This document shows, in pieces, positions 22,831 to 38,300 of a stretch of DNA of 64,000 nucleotides. This stretch comes from Aquatica leii. Taxonomy: Eukaryota; Arthropoda; Insecta; Coleoptera; Lampyridae. Positions within the stretch are counted from its first letter, which is position 1. Each line of letters starts with the position of its first letter. The stretch spans positions 16,505,533 through 16,569,532 of the forward strand of contig CM069439.1 in assembly GCA_035610365.1 (NCBI GenBank), given 5' to 3'. The position numbers and the translations under genes are program-made. The notes under the pieces are model-generated. The model was not told the origin of the DNA, did no database searches, and saw only the letters and a list, made by a program, of their open reading frames with translations.

Positions 22831-23354
22831 TTAAATTGCATAATGAACTAAACGTTCAAAATTGCAGAGCATGAGCTACTGACTATCTACACAAAATTGT
22901 TCAAACTAGGACCCTATATTCACAAAAAGTGTCTGGTTGGGAATATTAGGTCATCACATCATACGAGCATTTTTTTACACAAAAACCTAGCACGAGAGTG
23001 CTTTTTGGTCTGTTAGATCCCTCAATCTTTCAACGTTTTTTTTTTCTTTGGGGATATTTAAAATTTAAGATTTATTCTGGACAAACGTTTCAAAATGTAG
23101 AGGAGCTGAAAATTGTATTCAAGCCGAGTGTGAGAAAATATGACATCAATTAGCAAATGTTAGATAGGTCGAGTCATTTTTTAGCACTAAATGGTGGTTT
23201 GCTTGAACATTTGCTACGATTTTCTATTTTTGCTGTAATTTCATTTTTTTTAAAATTAAAGCAAATAAAATTGTGTTTCCTATCACACGTTTTCTGGTTT
23301 TATAATTACTCATAAAATAAGTGAAAAATGTAAGTGCGCTTACCGATTGTTTTA
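22831..23354. other. spacer between CR1 remnant and satellite array
   Basis: About 500 bp, AT-rich, no coding similarity recognised. The first part may still be CR1 3' sequence (22850-23000), but no clear repeat end or poly(A) was seen. Confidence 0.4.
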
Positions 23355-26300
23355 GGTTTTGGGAAATGGAAAATTATAAACAATAGTATGGATACAGTAT
23401 TTTTTTTTCTATCGAATATCGGTTTACACTTTTTTTCTAAAATAATTTGAGAAGCAAATATTTTTTTCGGTCACCACCCTGTATTTTTATTTATCTCACT
23501 GTTGTGATGTGTCCTTTATTTTACACCGGACGTTTTTTCCGTTTAGATAATTTTTTCCGCATTTGCATTCAATGCTTTTAGTATGTAGATTTTGTTACTA
23601 GTCTTTGACAAGAATTACAATAACAAAAATAACTTTTTTACTTGTACTGTGACGTGTTGCAATCTCTTTACTTTCTAAACTTTTTTTAAATTGGTTTGTA
23701 ACTCCAGCAATTGAAGGTAGGTAGGCATATCTCTCTAATGTTAACTGCTTTTCTGAATAGTGTAGTGATCAGGGAAATAAATATTATAAATTTACAATTT
23801 ATAATTTTAAATTATTAAACAAATCTTGTTTCTATGAATTACAAGTTTCTAGTTCAGGTAAAGACCTCTTTACGTAATTGTAGTTTACGTTTGAAAATAT
23901 GTTGCAGTAGTATACAAGCGTAACAAAAAAATAAAAAAAGAAACATTTGTCATGCGTGTTTGTCTTTCAGAATATACCGTATTTTAAATTTTTCACAAAC
24001 AAAATTGTTTTTATTTTTTTAATTGATTTTTTTTTGTAAACGTCTGATGCTTGAGAATGCATTTAATAATGTAATAAAATTAGTATAATTTCTTAAAACA
24101 CCTACAAACATTTAGAACTTTTAATATGTTTCTAAAATTTACTACATTACAATAAACTGATATTAGAAAATTACAGACGCACCAGCTGGGAAGTGTTGTT
24201 ACAGTTTTTGAGTTTTTGTTGAGCTTTTTTTGAGTACGGTTTACATATTGAACTACAATTGTAAAACTCACTAATCGAAAAGTTTAACTAAATTTAAGTT
24301 TGCTGTAGTTTAATAAAACTTTTTGTCGCAACTATTTTGTAAAAAAAAACAATTTTGTTTTTCAATATAATTTTATTTCCTCCTTTTTTCTTGGTTTTGG
24401 TAAAAGGAAAATTGTAAACAATAGTATGGGTCGATGCTGTATTTTTTTCTTTATAAAATATAGGTTTAGACTTTTTTCTAAAATAATTAAGGAAGCAAAT
24501 AATTTGAGCTTTTCATTTTTTACCCAACTTTCTGTGTATGTATTGCACATTTGCCTATTTTATATTAATTTATTCGGTTAGAATTATAAGCGTTCTTTAT
24601 AATGGCTAAAGTATCTTGCACAAGTAAATAGTTTTTTTTGCAAATTTATCTCAATATCGTGATGTGTCGTTTATTTTTTTATTTTACACCGGATGTTTTT
24701 TTTCCCGTATAGATAATACTTTTCCGTATTTGAATTCAGTGCTCTTAGTATGTAGATTTGGTTACTAGTCTTTGACACAAATTGCAATAATATTTTTTTT
24801 TGTATTGTGACTTGTTGCAATCTCTTTATTTTTTTAAATTTTTCTAAATTGTTTTTTAACTTCAGCAATTGAAGGTAGGCAAATCTCTCTAATGTTAACT
24901 GATTTTCTGAATAGTGTAGTGATCAGGTTAATAAATATTATAAATTTACTATTTCTAACTTATGAATTATTAAACAAATCTTGTTTCTATAAATTACAAG
25001 TTTCTAGTTCAGGTAAAGACATCTTTACGTAAGTGTAGTTTACGTTTAAAAATACGTTGCAGTAGTATAGAAGCGTAACGAAAAAATAAAAAAAACAAAA
25101 ATTTGTCATGCGTGTTAGCTTTTCAGAATATACTGTTTTTTAATTTTTTTACAAACAAAATTGTTTTCATTTTTTTAATTGATTTTTTTTGTAAACGTCT
25201 GATGCTTGAGAATGCATTTAATAATTTAATAAAATTAGTATTATTTCTTAAAACACCTACAAATGTATTTATTTAGAACTTTTAATATGTTCCTAAAATT
25301 TACTACATTACAATAAACTGATATTAGAAAATTACAGACGCACCAGCTGGAAAGTGTTGTTACAGTTTTTGAGTTTTAGTTGAACTTTTTTTTGAGTACG
25401 GTTTACATATTGAACTACAATTGTAAAACTCACTAATCGAAAAGTTTAACTAAATTTAAGTTTGCTGTAGTTTAATAAAACTTTTTGTCGCAACTATTTT
25501 GTAAAAAAAAACAATTTTGTTTTTCAATATAATTTTATTTCCTCCTTTTTTCTTGGTTTTGGTAAAAGGAAAATTGTAAACAATAGTATGGGTCGATGCT
25601 GTATTTTTTTCTTTATAAAATATAGGTTTAGACTTTTTTCTAAAATAATTAAGGAAGCAAATAATTTGAGCTTTTCATTTTTTACCCAACTTTCTGTGTA
25701 TGTATTGCACATTTGCCTATTTTATATTAATTTATTCGGTTAGAATTATAAGCGTTCTTTATAATGGCTAAAGTATCTTGCACAAGTAAATAGTTTTTTT
25801 TGCAAATTTATCTCAATATCGTGATGTGTCGTTTATTTTTTTATTTTACACCGGATGTTTTTTTTCCCGTATAGATAATACTTTTCCGTATTTGAATTCA
25901 GTGCTCTTAGTATGTAGATTTGGTTACTAGTCTTTGACACAAATTGCAATAATATTTTTTTTTGTATTGTGACTTGTTGCAATCTCTTTATTTTTTTAAA
26001 TTTTTCTAAATTGTTTTTTAACTTCAGCAATTGAAGGTAGGCAAATCTCTCTAATGTTAACTGATTTTCTGAATAGTGTAGTGATCAGGTTAATAAATAT
26101 TATAAATTTACTATTTCTAACTTATGAATTATTAAACAAATCTTGTTTCTATAAATTACAAGTTTCTAGTTCAGGTAAAGACATCTTTACGTGAGTGTAG
26201 TTTACGTTTAAAAATACGTTGCAGTAGTATAGAAGCGTAACGAAAAAATAAAAAAAACAAAAATTTGTCATGCGTGTTAGCTTTTCAGAATATACTATTT

Positions 26301-29300
26301 TTTAATTTTTTTACAAACAAAATTGTTTTCATTTTTTTAATTGATTTTTTTTGTAAACGTCTGATGCTTGAGAATGCATTTAATAATTTAATAAAATTAG
26401 TATTATTTCTTAAAACACCTACAAATGTATTTATTTAGAACTTTTAATATGTTCCTAAAATTTACTACATTACAATAAACTGATATTAGAAAATTACAGA
26501 CGCACCAGCTGGAAAGTGTTGTTACAGTTTTTGAGTTTTAGTTGAACTTTTTTTTGAGTACGGTTTACATATTGAACTACAATTGTAAAACTCACTAATC
26601 GAAAAGTTTAACTAAATTTAAGTTTGCTGTAGTTTAATAAAACTTTTTGTCGCAACTATTTTGTAAAAAAAAAACAATTTTATTTTTCAATATATGTAAT
26701 TTAATTTCCTTTTTTTTCTTGGTTTTGGTAAAATGAAAATTGTAAACAATAGTATGGGTTGATGCTGCATTTTTTCCTTTATAGAATATAGGTTTAGACT
26801 TTTTTTCTAAAATAATTAGGGAAGCAAATAACTTGAGCTTTTCGTTTATTACCCAACTTTCTGTGTATGTATTGAACATTTGCCTATTTTATATTAATTC
26901 ATTCGGTTAGAATTATAAGCGTTCTTTATAATGTCTAAAGAATCATGCACAAGTAGATAGTTTTTTTTTGCAAATTTATCTCAATATCGTGATGTTTCGT
27001 TTATGTTTTTATTTTACACCGGAAGCTTTTTTTCCCGTATAGATAATATTTTTCCGTATTTGAATTCAGTGCTCTTAGTATGTAGATTTGGTTACTAGTC
27101 TTTGACACAAATTGCAGTAATAATTTTTTTTTGTATTGTGACGTGTTGCAATCTCTTTATTCTTTTAAATTTTTCTAAATTGTTTTCCAGCAATTGAAGG
27201 TAGGCAAATCTCTCTAATGTTAACTGATTTTCTGAATAGTGTAGTGATCAGGTAAATAAATATTATAAATTTACAATTTATAACTTATAAATTATTAAAC
27301 AAATCTTGTTTCTATAAATTACAAGTTTCTAGTTCAGGTAAAGACATCTTTACGTGAGTGTACTTTACGTTTGAAAATATGTTGCAGTAGTATAGAAACG
27401 TAACGAAAAAATAAAAAAAACAAACATTTGTCATGCGTGTTTGTTTTTAAGAATATACCGTATTTTAAATGTTTCACAAACAAATTGTTTTTATTTTTTT
27501 AATTGATTTTTTTGTAAACGTCTGATGCTTGAGAATGCATTTAATAATTTAATAAAATTAGTATAATTTCTTAAAACACCTAAAAATCTATTCATTCAGA
27601 ACTTTTATAATGTTCCTAAAATTTACTACATTACAATAAGCTGATATTAGAAAATTACAGACGCACCAGCTGGGAAGTGTTGTTACAGTTTTTAGGTTTT
27701 AGTTGAGCTTTTTTTTGAGTACGTTTTACATATTGAACTACAATTGTAAAACTCACTAATCGAAAAGTTTAACTAATTTTAAGTTTGCTGTAGTTTAATA
27801 AAACTTTTTGTTGCAACTATTTTATAAAAAAAAAACAATTTTATTTTTCAATATAATTTTATTTCCTCTTTTTTTCTTGGTTTTGGTAAAAGGAAAATTG
27901 TAAACAATAGTATGGGTCGATGCTGTATTTTTTTCTTTATAAAATAACGTTTAGACGCTTTTTCTAAAATAATTAGGGAAGCAATTAATTTGAGCTTTTC
28001 GTTTTTTTACCCAACTTTCTGTGCATGTATTGCGCATTTGCCCATTTTATATCAATTCATTCGGTTAGTATTATAAGCGTTCTTTATAATGTCTAAAGAT
28101 TCTTGCACAAGTAGATAGTTTTTTTTTGCAAATTTATCTCAATATCGTGATGTGTCGTTTATTTTTTTATTTTACAGCGGATGTTTTTTTTCCGTATAGA
28201 TAATATTTTTCGGTATTTGAATTCAGTGCTCTTAGTATGTAGATTTGGTTGCTAGTCTTTGACACAAATTGCAATAAAATTTTTTTTTTGTATTGTGACG
28301 TGTTGCAACCTCTTTATTTTTTTAAATTTTTCTAAATTGGTTTGTAACTCCAGCAATTGAAGGTAGGCAAATCTCTCTAATGTTAACTGATTTTCTGAAT
28401 AGTGATCAGGTAAATAAATATAAATTTACAATTTATAACTTATAAATTATTAAACAATTCTTGTTTCTATAAATTACAAGTTTCCAGTTCAGGTAAAGAC
28501 ATCTTTACGTAAGTGTAGTTTACGTTTGAAAATATGTTGCAGTAGTATAGAAGGGTAACAAAAAAATAAAAAAAGAAACATTTGTCATGCGTGTTTGTCT
28601 TTCAGAATATACTGTATTTTAAATTTTTCACAAACAAAATTGTTTTTATTTTTTTAATTGATTTTTTTCGTAAACGTCTGATGCTTGAGAATGCATTTAA
28701 TAATTTAATAAAATGAGTATAACTTCTTTAAACACCTACAAATGTATACATTTAGAACTTTTAATATGTTCCTAAAATTTACTACATTACAATAAACTGA
28801 TATTAGAAAATTACAGACGCACCAGCTGGGAAGTGTTGTTACAGTTTTTGAGTTTTAGTTGAACTTTTTTTTGAGTACGGTTTACATATTGAACTACAAT
28901 TGTAAAACTCACTAATCGAAAAGTTTAACTAAATTTAAGTTTGCTGTAGTTTAATAAAACTTTTTGTCGCAACTATTTTGTAAAAAAAAAACAATTTTAT
29001 TTTTTAATATAATTTTATTTCCTCCTTTTTTCTTGGTTTTGGTAAAACGAAAATTGTAAACAATAGTATGGGTCGATGCTGTATTTTTTTCTTTATAAAA
29101 TATAGGTTTAGATTTTTTTCTAAAATAATTAAGGAAGCAAATAATTTGAGCTTTTCGTTTTTTTACCCAACTTTCTGTGTATGTATTGAACATTTGCCTA
29201 TTTTATATTAATTCATTCGGTTAGAATTATAAGCGTTCTTTATAATGTCTAAAGATTCTTGCACAAGTAGATAGTTTTTTTTGCAAATTTATCTCAATAT

Positions 29301-32300
29301 CGTGATGTGTCGTTTGTTCTTTTATTTTACAGCGGATGTTTTTTTTTCGTATAGATAATATTTTTCCGTATTTGAATTCAGTGCTCTTAGTATGTAGATT
29401 TGGTTACTAGTCTTTGACACAAATTGCAATAATATTTTTTTTTGTATTGTGACTTGTTGCAATCTCTTTATTTTTTTAAATTTTTCTAAATTGTTTTTTA
29501 ACTTCAGCAATTGAAGGTAGGCAAATCTCTCTAATGTTAACTGATTTTCTGAATAGTGTAGTGATCAGGTAAATAAATATTATAAATTTACAATTTCTAA
29601 CTTATGAATTATTAAACAAATCTTGTTTCTATAAATTACAAGTTTCTAGTTCAGGTAAAGACATCTTTACGTAAGTGTAGTTTACGTTTGAAAATATGTT
29701 GCAGTAGTATAGAAACGTAACGAAAAAATAAAAAAACAAACATTTGTCATGCGTGTTTGTCTTTCAGAATATACTGTATCTTAAATTTTTCACAAACAAA
29801 ATTGTTTTTATTTTTTTAATTCATTTTTTTTGTAAACGTCTGATGCTTGAGAATGCATTTAATAATTTAATAAAATTAGTATAATTTCTTAAAACACCTA
29901 CAAATGTATTCATTTAGAACTTTTAATATGTTCCTAAAATTTACTACATTACAATAAACTGATATTAGAAAATTACAGACGCACCAGCTGGGAAGTGTTG
30001 TTACAGTTTTTGAGTTTTAGTTGAGCTTTTTTTTCGTACGGTTTACATATTGAACCACAATAGTAAAACTCACTAATCGAAAAGTTTAACTAAATTTAAG
30101 TTTGCTGTAGTTTGATAAAACTTTTTGTCGCAACTATTTTGTAAAAAAAAAACAATTTTATTTTTCAATATAATTTTATTTCCTCCTTTTTTTTGGTTTT
30201 GGTAAAAGGAAAATTGTAAACAATAGTATGGGTTGATGCTGTATTTTTTCCTTTATAAAATATAGGTTTTTTTCTAAAATAATTAGGAAAGCAAATAATT
30301 TGAGCTTTTCGTTTTTTCACCCAACTTTCTGTGTATGTATTGAACATTTGCCTATTTTATATTAATTCATTCGGTTAGAATTATAAGCGTTCTTTATAAT
30401 GTCTAAAGATTCTTGCACAAGTAGATAGTTTTTTTTGCAAACTTATCTCAATATCGTGATGTGTCGTTTATTTTTTAATTTTACACCGGATGTTTTTTTT
30501 TCCCGTATAGATAATATTTTTCCGTATTTGAATTCAGTGCTCTTAGTATGTAGATTTGGTTACTAGTCTTTGACACAAATTGCAATAATATTTTTTTTTT
30601 GTATTGTGACGTGTTGCAATCTCTTTATTTTTTAAATTTTTTTAAATTGGTTTGTAACTCCAGCAATTAAAGGTAGGCAAATCTCTCTAATGTTAACTGA
30701 TTTTCTGAATAGTGTAGTGATCAGGTAAATAAATATTATAAATTTACAATTTATAACTTATAAATTATTAAACAAATCTTGTTTCTAATAATTACAAGTT
30801 TTTAGTTCAGGTAAAGACATCTTTATGTGAGTGTTGTTTACGTTTGAAAATATGTTGCAGTAGTATACAAGCGTAACGAAAAAATAAAAAAAAAAACATT
30901 TGTCATGCGTGTTTGTTTTTCAGAATATACCGTATTTTAAATTTTTCACAAACATAATTGTTTTTATTTTTTTAATTGATTTTTTTTGTAAACGTCTGAT
31001 GCTTGAGAATGCATTTAATAATTTAATAATAGTATATTTTCTTGAAACACCTACAAATGTATTCATTTAGAACTTTTAATATGTTTAAAAATTGACTACA
31101 TTACAATAAACTGATATTAGGTAATTACAGACGCACCAGCTGGGAAGTGTTTTTACAGTTTTTGAGTTTTAGTTGAGTTTTTTTTTGAGTACGGTTTACA
31201 TATTGAACTACAATTATAAACTCACTAATCGAAAAGTTTAACTAAATTTAAGTTTGCTGTAGTTTAATAAAACTTTTTGTCGCAACTATTTTGTAAAAAA
31301 AAAAACAATTTTATTTTTCAATATAATTTTATTTCCTGTTTTTTTCTTGGTTTTGGTAAAAGGAAAATTGTAAAAAATAGTATGGGTCGATGCTGTATTT
31401 TTTTTTAATAAAATATAGGTTTAGACTTTTTTCTAAAATGATTAAAAAACAAATAATTTGAGCTTTTCGATTTTTACCCAACTTTCTGTGTATGTATTGC
31501 ACATTTGCCTATTTTATATTAATTCATTCGGTTAGAATTATAAGCGTTCTTTATAATGTCTAAAGATTTTTGCACAAGTAGATAGTTTTTTTTGCAAATT
31601 TATCTCAATATCCTTATGTGTCGTTTATTTTCTTATTTTACACCGGATGTTTTTTTTCCCGTATAGATAATATTTTTCCGTATTTGAATTCAGTGCTCTT
31701 AGTATGTAGATTTGGTTACTAGTCTTTGACACAAATTGCAATAATAATTTTTTTTGTATTGTGACGTGTTGTAATCTCTTTATTTTTATAATTTTTTTTA
31801 ATTGGTTTGTAACTCCAGCAATTGAAGGTAGGCAAATCTCTCTAATGTTAACTGATTTTCTAAATAGTGTAATGATCAGGTAAATAAATATTATAAATTT
31901 ACAATTTATAACTTATAAATTATTAAACAAATCTTGTTTCTATAAATTACAAGTTTGTAGTACTGGTAAAGACATCTTTACGTGAGTGTAGCTTACGTTT
32001 GAAAATATGTTGCAGTAGTATACAAGCGTAACAAAAAAATTAAAAAAAAAACATTTGTCATGCGTGATTGTTTTTCAGAGTATACCGTATTTTAAATGTT
32101 TCACAAACAAAATTGTTTTTATTTTTTTAATTGATTTTTTTTGTAAACGTCTGATGCTTGAGAATGCATTTAATAATTTAATAAAATTAGTATAATTTCT
32201 TAAAACACCTACAAATGTATTCATTTAGAACTTTTAATATGTTCCTAAAATTTACTACATTACAATAAACTGATAGAAAATTACAGACGCACCAGCTGGG

Positions 32301-35300
32301 AAGTGTTGTTACAGTTTTTGGGTTTTAGTTGAGCTTTTTTTTGAGTACGTTTTACATATTGAACTACAATTTTAAAACTCACTAATCGAAAAGTTTAACT
32401 AATTTTAAGTTTGCTGTAGTTTAATAAAATTTTTTGTCGCAACTATTTTATAAAAAAAAACCAATTTTATTTTTCAATATAATTTTGTTTCCTCCTTTTT
32501 TCTTGGTTTTGGTAAAAGGAAAATTGTAAACAATAGTATGGGTCGATGCTGTATTTTTTTCTTTATAAAATATAGGTTTAGACTTTTTTCTAAAATAATT
32601 AAGGAAGCAAATAATTTGAGCTTTTCGTTTTTTTAACCAATTTTCTGTGTATGTATTGCAGATTTACTTATTTTATATTAATTCCTTCGGTTAGAATTAT
32701 AATCTTTCTTTATAATGTCTAAAGATTCTTGCACAAGTAGATAGTTTTTTTTTGCAAATTTATCTCAATGTCGTGATGTGTCGTTTATTTTTTTATTTTA
32801 CAGCAGATGTTTTTTTTCCGTATAGATAATATTTTTCCGTATTTGAATTCAGTGCTCTTAGTATGTAGATTTGGTTACTAGTCTTTGACACAAATTGCAA
32901 TAATAATTTTTTTTTGTATTGTGACGTGTTGCAATCTCTTTATTTTTTTAAAATTTTCTAAATTGGTTTCTAACTCCAGCAATTAAAGGTTGGCAAATCT
33001 CTCTAATGTTAACTGATTTTCTGAATAGTGTAGTGATTAGGTAAATAAATATTAAAAATTTACAATTTATAACTTATAAATTATTAAACAAATCTTTTTT
33101 CTATTAATTACAAGTTTTTAGTTCAGGTAAAGACATCTTTACGTGAGTGTTGTTTACGTTTGAAAATATGTTGCAGTAGTATAGAAGGGTAACAAAAAAA
33201 TAAAAAAAGAAACATTTGTCATGCGTGTTTGTCTTTCAGAATATACTGTATTTTAAGTTTTTCACAAACATAATTGTTTTTATTTTTTTAATTGATTTTT
33301 TTTGTAAACGTCTGATGCTTGATAATGCATTTAATAATTTAATAAAATTAGTATATTTTCTTGAAACACCTACAAATGTATTCATTTAGAACTTTTAATA
33401 TGTTTCTAAAATTTACTACATTACAATAAACTGATATTAGAAAATTACAGACGCACCAGCTGGGAAGTGTTGTTACAGTTTTTGAGTTTTAGTTGAGTTT
33501 TTTTTTGAGTACGGCTTACATATTGAACTACAATTGTAAACTCACTCATCGAAAAGTTTAACTAAATTTAAGTTTGCTGTAGTTTAATAAAACTTTTTGT
33601 CGCAACTATTTTGTAAAAAAGAAACAATTTTATTTTTCAATATAATTTTATTTCCTCTTTTTTTCTTGGTTTTGGTAAAAGGAAAATTGTAAACAATAGT
33701 ATGGGTCGATGCTGTATTTTTTTCTTTATAAAATATAGATTTAGACTTTTTTCTAAAATAATTAAGGAAGCAAATAATTTGAGCTTTTCGGTTTTTACCC
33801 AACTTTCTGTGTATGTATTGCACATTTGCCTATTTTATATTAATTTATTCGGTTAGAATTATAAGCGTTCTTTATAATGTATAAAGATTCTTGCACAAGT
33901 AGATAGTTTTTTTTTGCAAATTTATCTCAATATCGTGATGTTTTTTTATTTTACACCGGATGTTTTTTTTCCCGTATAGATAATATTTTTCCGTATTTGA
34001 ATTCAGTGCTCTTAGTATGTAGATTTGGTTGCTAGTCTTTGACACAAATTGCAATAATATTTTTTTTTGTATTGTGACGTGTTGCAACCTCTTTATTTTT
34101 TTAAATTTTTCTAAATTGGTTTGTAACTCCAGCAATTGAAGGTAGGCAAATCTCTCTAATGTTAACTGATTTTCTGAATAGTATAGTGATCAGGTAAATA
34201 AATATAAATTTACAATTTATAACTTATAAATTATTAAACAAATCTTGTTTCTATAAATTACAAGTTTCCAGTTCAGGTAAAGACATCTTTACGTAAGTGT
34301 AGTTTACGTTTGAAAATATGTTGCAGTAGTATACAAGCGTAACGAAAAAATAAAAAAAAAACATTTGTCATGCGTGTTTGTTTTTCAGAATATACCGTAT
34401 TTTAAATTTTTCACAAAAAAAATTGTTTTTATTTTTTTAATTGACTTTTTTTGTAAACGTCTGATGCTTGAGAATGTATTTAATAATTTAATAAAACTAG
34501 TATAATTTCTTAAAACACCTACAAATGTATTCATTTAGAACTTTTAATATGTTCCTAAAATTTATTACATTACAATAAACTGGGAAGTGTTGTTACAGTT
34601 TTTGAGTTTTAGTTAAGCTTTTTTTTGAGTACGGTTTACATATTAAACCACAATTGTAAAACTCACTAATCGAAAACTTTAACTGAATTTAAGTTCGCAA
34701 CTATTTTGTAAAAAAAAAATTTTATTTTTCAATATAATTTTATTTCTTCCTTTTTTCTTGGTTTTGGTAAAAGGAAAATTGTAAACAATAGTATGGGTCG
34801 ATGCTGTATTTTTTTCTTTATAAAAAAAAATATAGGTTTAGAATTTTTTTCTAAAATAAATAAGAAAGCAAATAATTTGAGCTTTTCGTTTTTTCACCCA
34901 ACTTTTTGTGTATGTAATGCACATTTGCCTATTTTATATTAATTCATTCGGTTAGAATTATAAGCGTTCTTTATAATGTCTAAAGATTCTTGCACAAGTA
35001 GGTAGTTTTTTTTGCAAATTTATCTCAATATCGTGATGTGTCGTTAATTTTTTTATTTTACACCGGATGTTTTTTTTATAGATAATATTTTTCCGTATTT
35101 GAATTCAGTGCTCTTAGTATGTAGATTTGGTTACTAGTCTTTGACACAACTTGCAATAATAATTTTTATTTGTATTGTGACGTGTTGCAATCTCTTTATT
35201 TTTTTAAATTTTTCTAAATCGGTTTGTAACTCCAGCAATTGAAGGTAGGCAAATCTCTCTAATGTTAATATAACTGATTTTCTGAATAGTGTAGTGATAA

Positions 35301-38300
35301 GGTAAATAAATATTATAAATTTACAATTTATAACTTATAATTCTTATAAATTATTAAACAAATCTTGTTTCTATAAATTACAAGTTTCTAGTTCAGGTAA
35401 AGACATCTTTACGTGAGTGTAGTTTACGTTTGAAAATATGTTGCAGTAGTATACAAGCGTAACGAAAAAATAAAAAAAAAACATTTGCCATGCGTGTTTG
35501 TTTTTCAGAATATACCGTATTTTAAATTTTTCACAAACAAAATTGTTGTTATTTTTTTAATTGATTTTTTTTATAAACGTCTGATGCTTGAGAATGCATT
35601 TAATAATTTAATAAAATTAGTATAATTTCTTGAAACACCTACAAATGTATTCATTTAGAACTTTTAATATGTTCCTAAAATTTATTACATTACAATAAAC
35701 TGGGAAGTGTTGTTACAGTTTTTGAGTTTTAGTTGAGCTTTTTTTTGAGTACGGTTTACATATTGAACTACAATTGTAAAACTCACTAATCGAAAAGTTT
35801 AACTAAATTTAAGTTTGCTGTAGTTTAATAAAACTTTTTGTCGCAACTATTTTGTAAAAAAAAAAACCAATTTTATTTTTCAATATAATTTTATTTCCTC
35901 TTTTTTTCTTGGTTTTGGTAAAAGGAAAATTGTAAAAAATAGTATGGGTCGATGCTGTATTTTTTTTAATAAAATATAGGTTTAGACTTTTTTCTAAAAT
36001 GATTATGAAACAAATAATTTGAGCTTTTCGATTTTTACCCAACTTTCTGTGTATCTATTGCACATTTGCCTATTTTATATTTATTCATTCGGTTAGAATT
36101 ATAAGCGTTCTTTATAATGTCTAAAGATTTTTGCACAAGTAGATAGTTTTTTTTGGAAATTTATCTCAATATCGTGATGCGTCGTTTATTTTTTTATTTT
36201 ACACCGGATGTTTTTTTTTCCGTATAGATAATACTTTTCCGTATTTGAATTCAGTGCTCTTAGTATGTAGATTTGGTTACTAGTCTTTGACACAAATTGC
36301 AATAATAATTTTTTTTTGTATTGTGACGTGTTGCAATCTCTTTATTTTTTTAAAATTTTCTAAATTGGTTTCTAACTCCAGCAATTGAAGGTAGGCAAAT
36401 CTCTCTAATGTTAACTGATTTTCTGAATAGTGTAGTGATCAGGTAAATAAATATTATAAATTTACAATTTATAACTTATAAATTATTAAACAAATCTTGT
36501 TTCTATAAATTACAAGTTTCTAGTTCAGGTAAAGATATCTGTACGTGAGTGTAGTTTACGTTTAAAAATACGTTGCAGTAGTATAGAAGCGTAACGAAAG
36601 AATAAAAAAAACAAAAATTTGTCATGCGTGTTAGTTTTTTAGAATATACTGTTTTTTAAATTTTTTACAAACAAAACTGTTTTTATTTTTTAATTGATTT
36701 TTTTTGTAAACGTCTGATGCTTGAGAATGCATTTAATAATTTAATAAAATTAGTATTATTTCTTAAAACACCTACAAATGTATTCATTTAGAACTTTTAA
36801 TATCTTCCTAAAATTTACTACATTACAATAAACTAATATTAGAAAATTACAGACGCACCAGATGTTGTGTTGTTACAGTTTTTGAGTTTTAGTTGAGCTT
36901 TTTTTTTGAGTACGTTTTACATATTGAACTACAATTGTAAAACTCACTAATCGAAAAGTTTAACTAATTTTAAGTTTGCTGCAGTTTAATAAAACTTTTT
37001 GTTGCAACTATTTTATAAAAAAAAACAATTTTATTTTTCAATATAATTTTATTTCCTCCTTTTTTCTTGGTTTTGGTAAAAGGAAAATTGTAAACAATAG
37101 TATGGGTCGATGCTGTATTTTTTTCTTTATAAAATAACGTTTAGACGCTTTTTCTGAAATAATTAGGGAAGCAAATAATTTGAGCTTTTCGTTTTTTTAC
37201 CCAATTTTCTGTGTATGTATTGCACATTTGCCCATTTTATATAAATTTATTCGGTTAGAATTATAAGCGATCTTTATAATGTCTAAAGATTCTTGCACAA
37301 ATAGATAGGTTTTTTTTGCAATATCATCTCAATATCGTGATGTGTCGTTAATTTTTTTATTTTACACCGGATGTTTTTTTCCTTAACAGATACTATTTTT
37401 CCGCATTTGAATTCGGTGCTCTTAGTATGTAGATTTGGTTACTAGTCTTTGACACAAATTGCAATAATAATTTTTATTTGTATTGTGACGTGATGCAATC
37501 TCTTTATTTTTTTAAATTTTTCTAAATTAGTTTGTCACTCCAGCAATTGAAGGTAGGCAAATCTCTCTAATGTTAACTGATTTTCTAAATAGTGTAGTGA
37601 TCAGGTAAATAAATATTATAAATTTACAATTTATAACTTATAAATTATTAAACAAATCTTGTTTCTATAAATTACAAGTTTCTAGTTCAGGTAAAGATAT
37701 CTTTACGTTAGTGTAGTTTACGTTTGAAAATATGTTGCAGTAGTATAGAAGCGTAACGAAAAAATAAAAAAACAAACATTTGTCATGCGTGTTTGTCTTT
37801 CAGAATATATTGTATTTTAAATTTTTCACAAACAAAATTGTTTTTATTTTTTTTTACATTTTTTTTTTGTAAACGTTTGATGCTTGAGAATGCATTTAAT
37901 AAAATTAGTATAATTTCTTAAAACACCTACAAATGTCTTCATTTAAAATTTTTAATATGTTTCTAAAATTTACTACATTACAATAAACTGATATTAGAAA
38001 ATTACAGACGCGCCAGCTGGGCAGTGTTGTTACAGTTTTTGAGTTTTAGTTGAACTTTTTTTTGAGTACGGTTTACATATTGAACTACAATTGTAAAACT
38101 CACTAATCGAAAAGTTTAACTAAATTTAAGTTTGCTGTAGTTTAATAAAACTTTTTGTCGCAACTATTTTGTAAAAAAAAAACAATTTTATTTTTCAATA
38201 TATGTAATTTAATTTCCTTTTTTTTCTTGGTTGTGGTAAAAAAAATTGTAAACAATAGTATGGGTTGATTCTGTATTTTTTTCTTTATAAAATATAGGTT

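Noticed and set aside
24362..36042. Recurring minus-strand open frames of about 60-87 codons in the satellite units
   Set aside because: They vary in length and frame between units, are biased to Lys/Asn/Phe/Ile as expected from AT-rich DNA, and recur only because the unit recurs.
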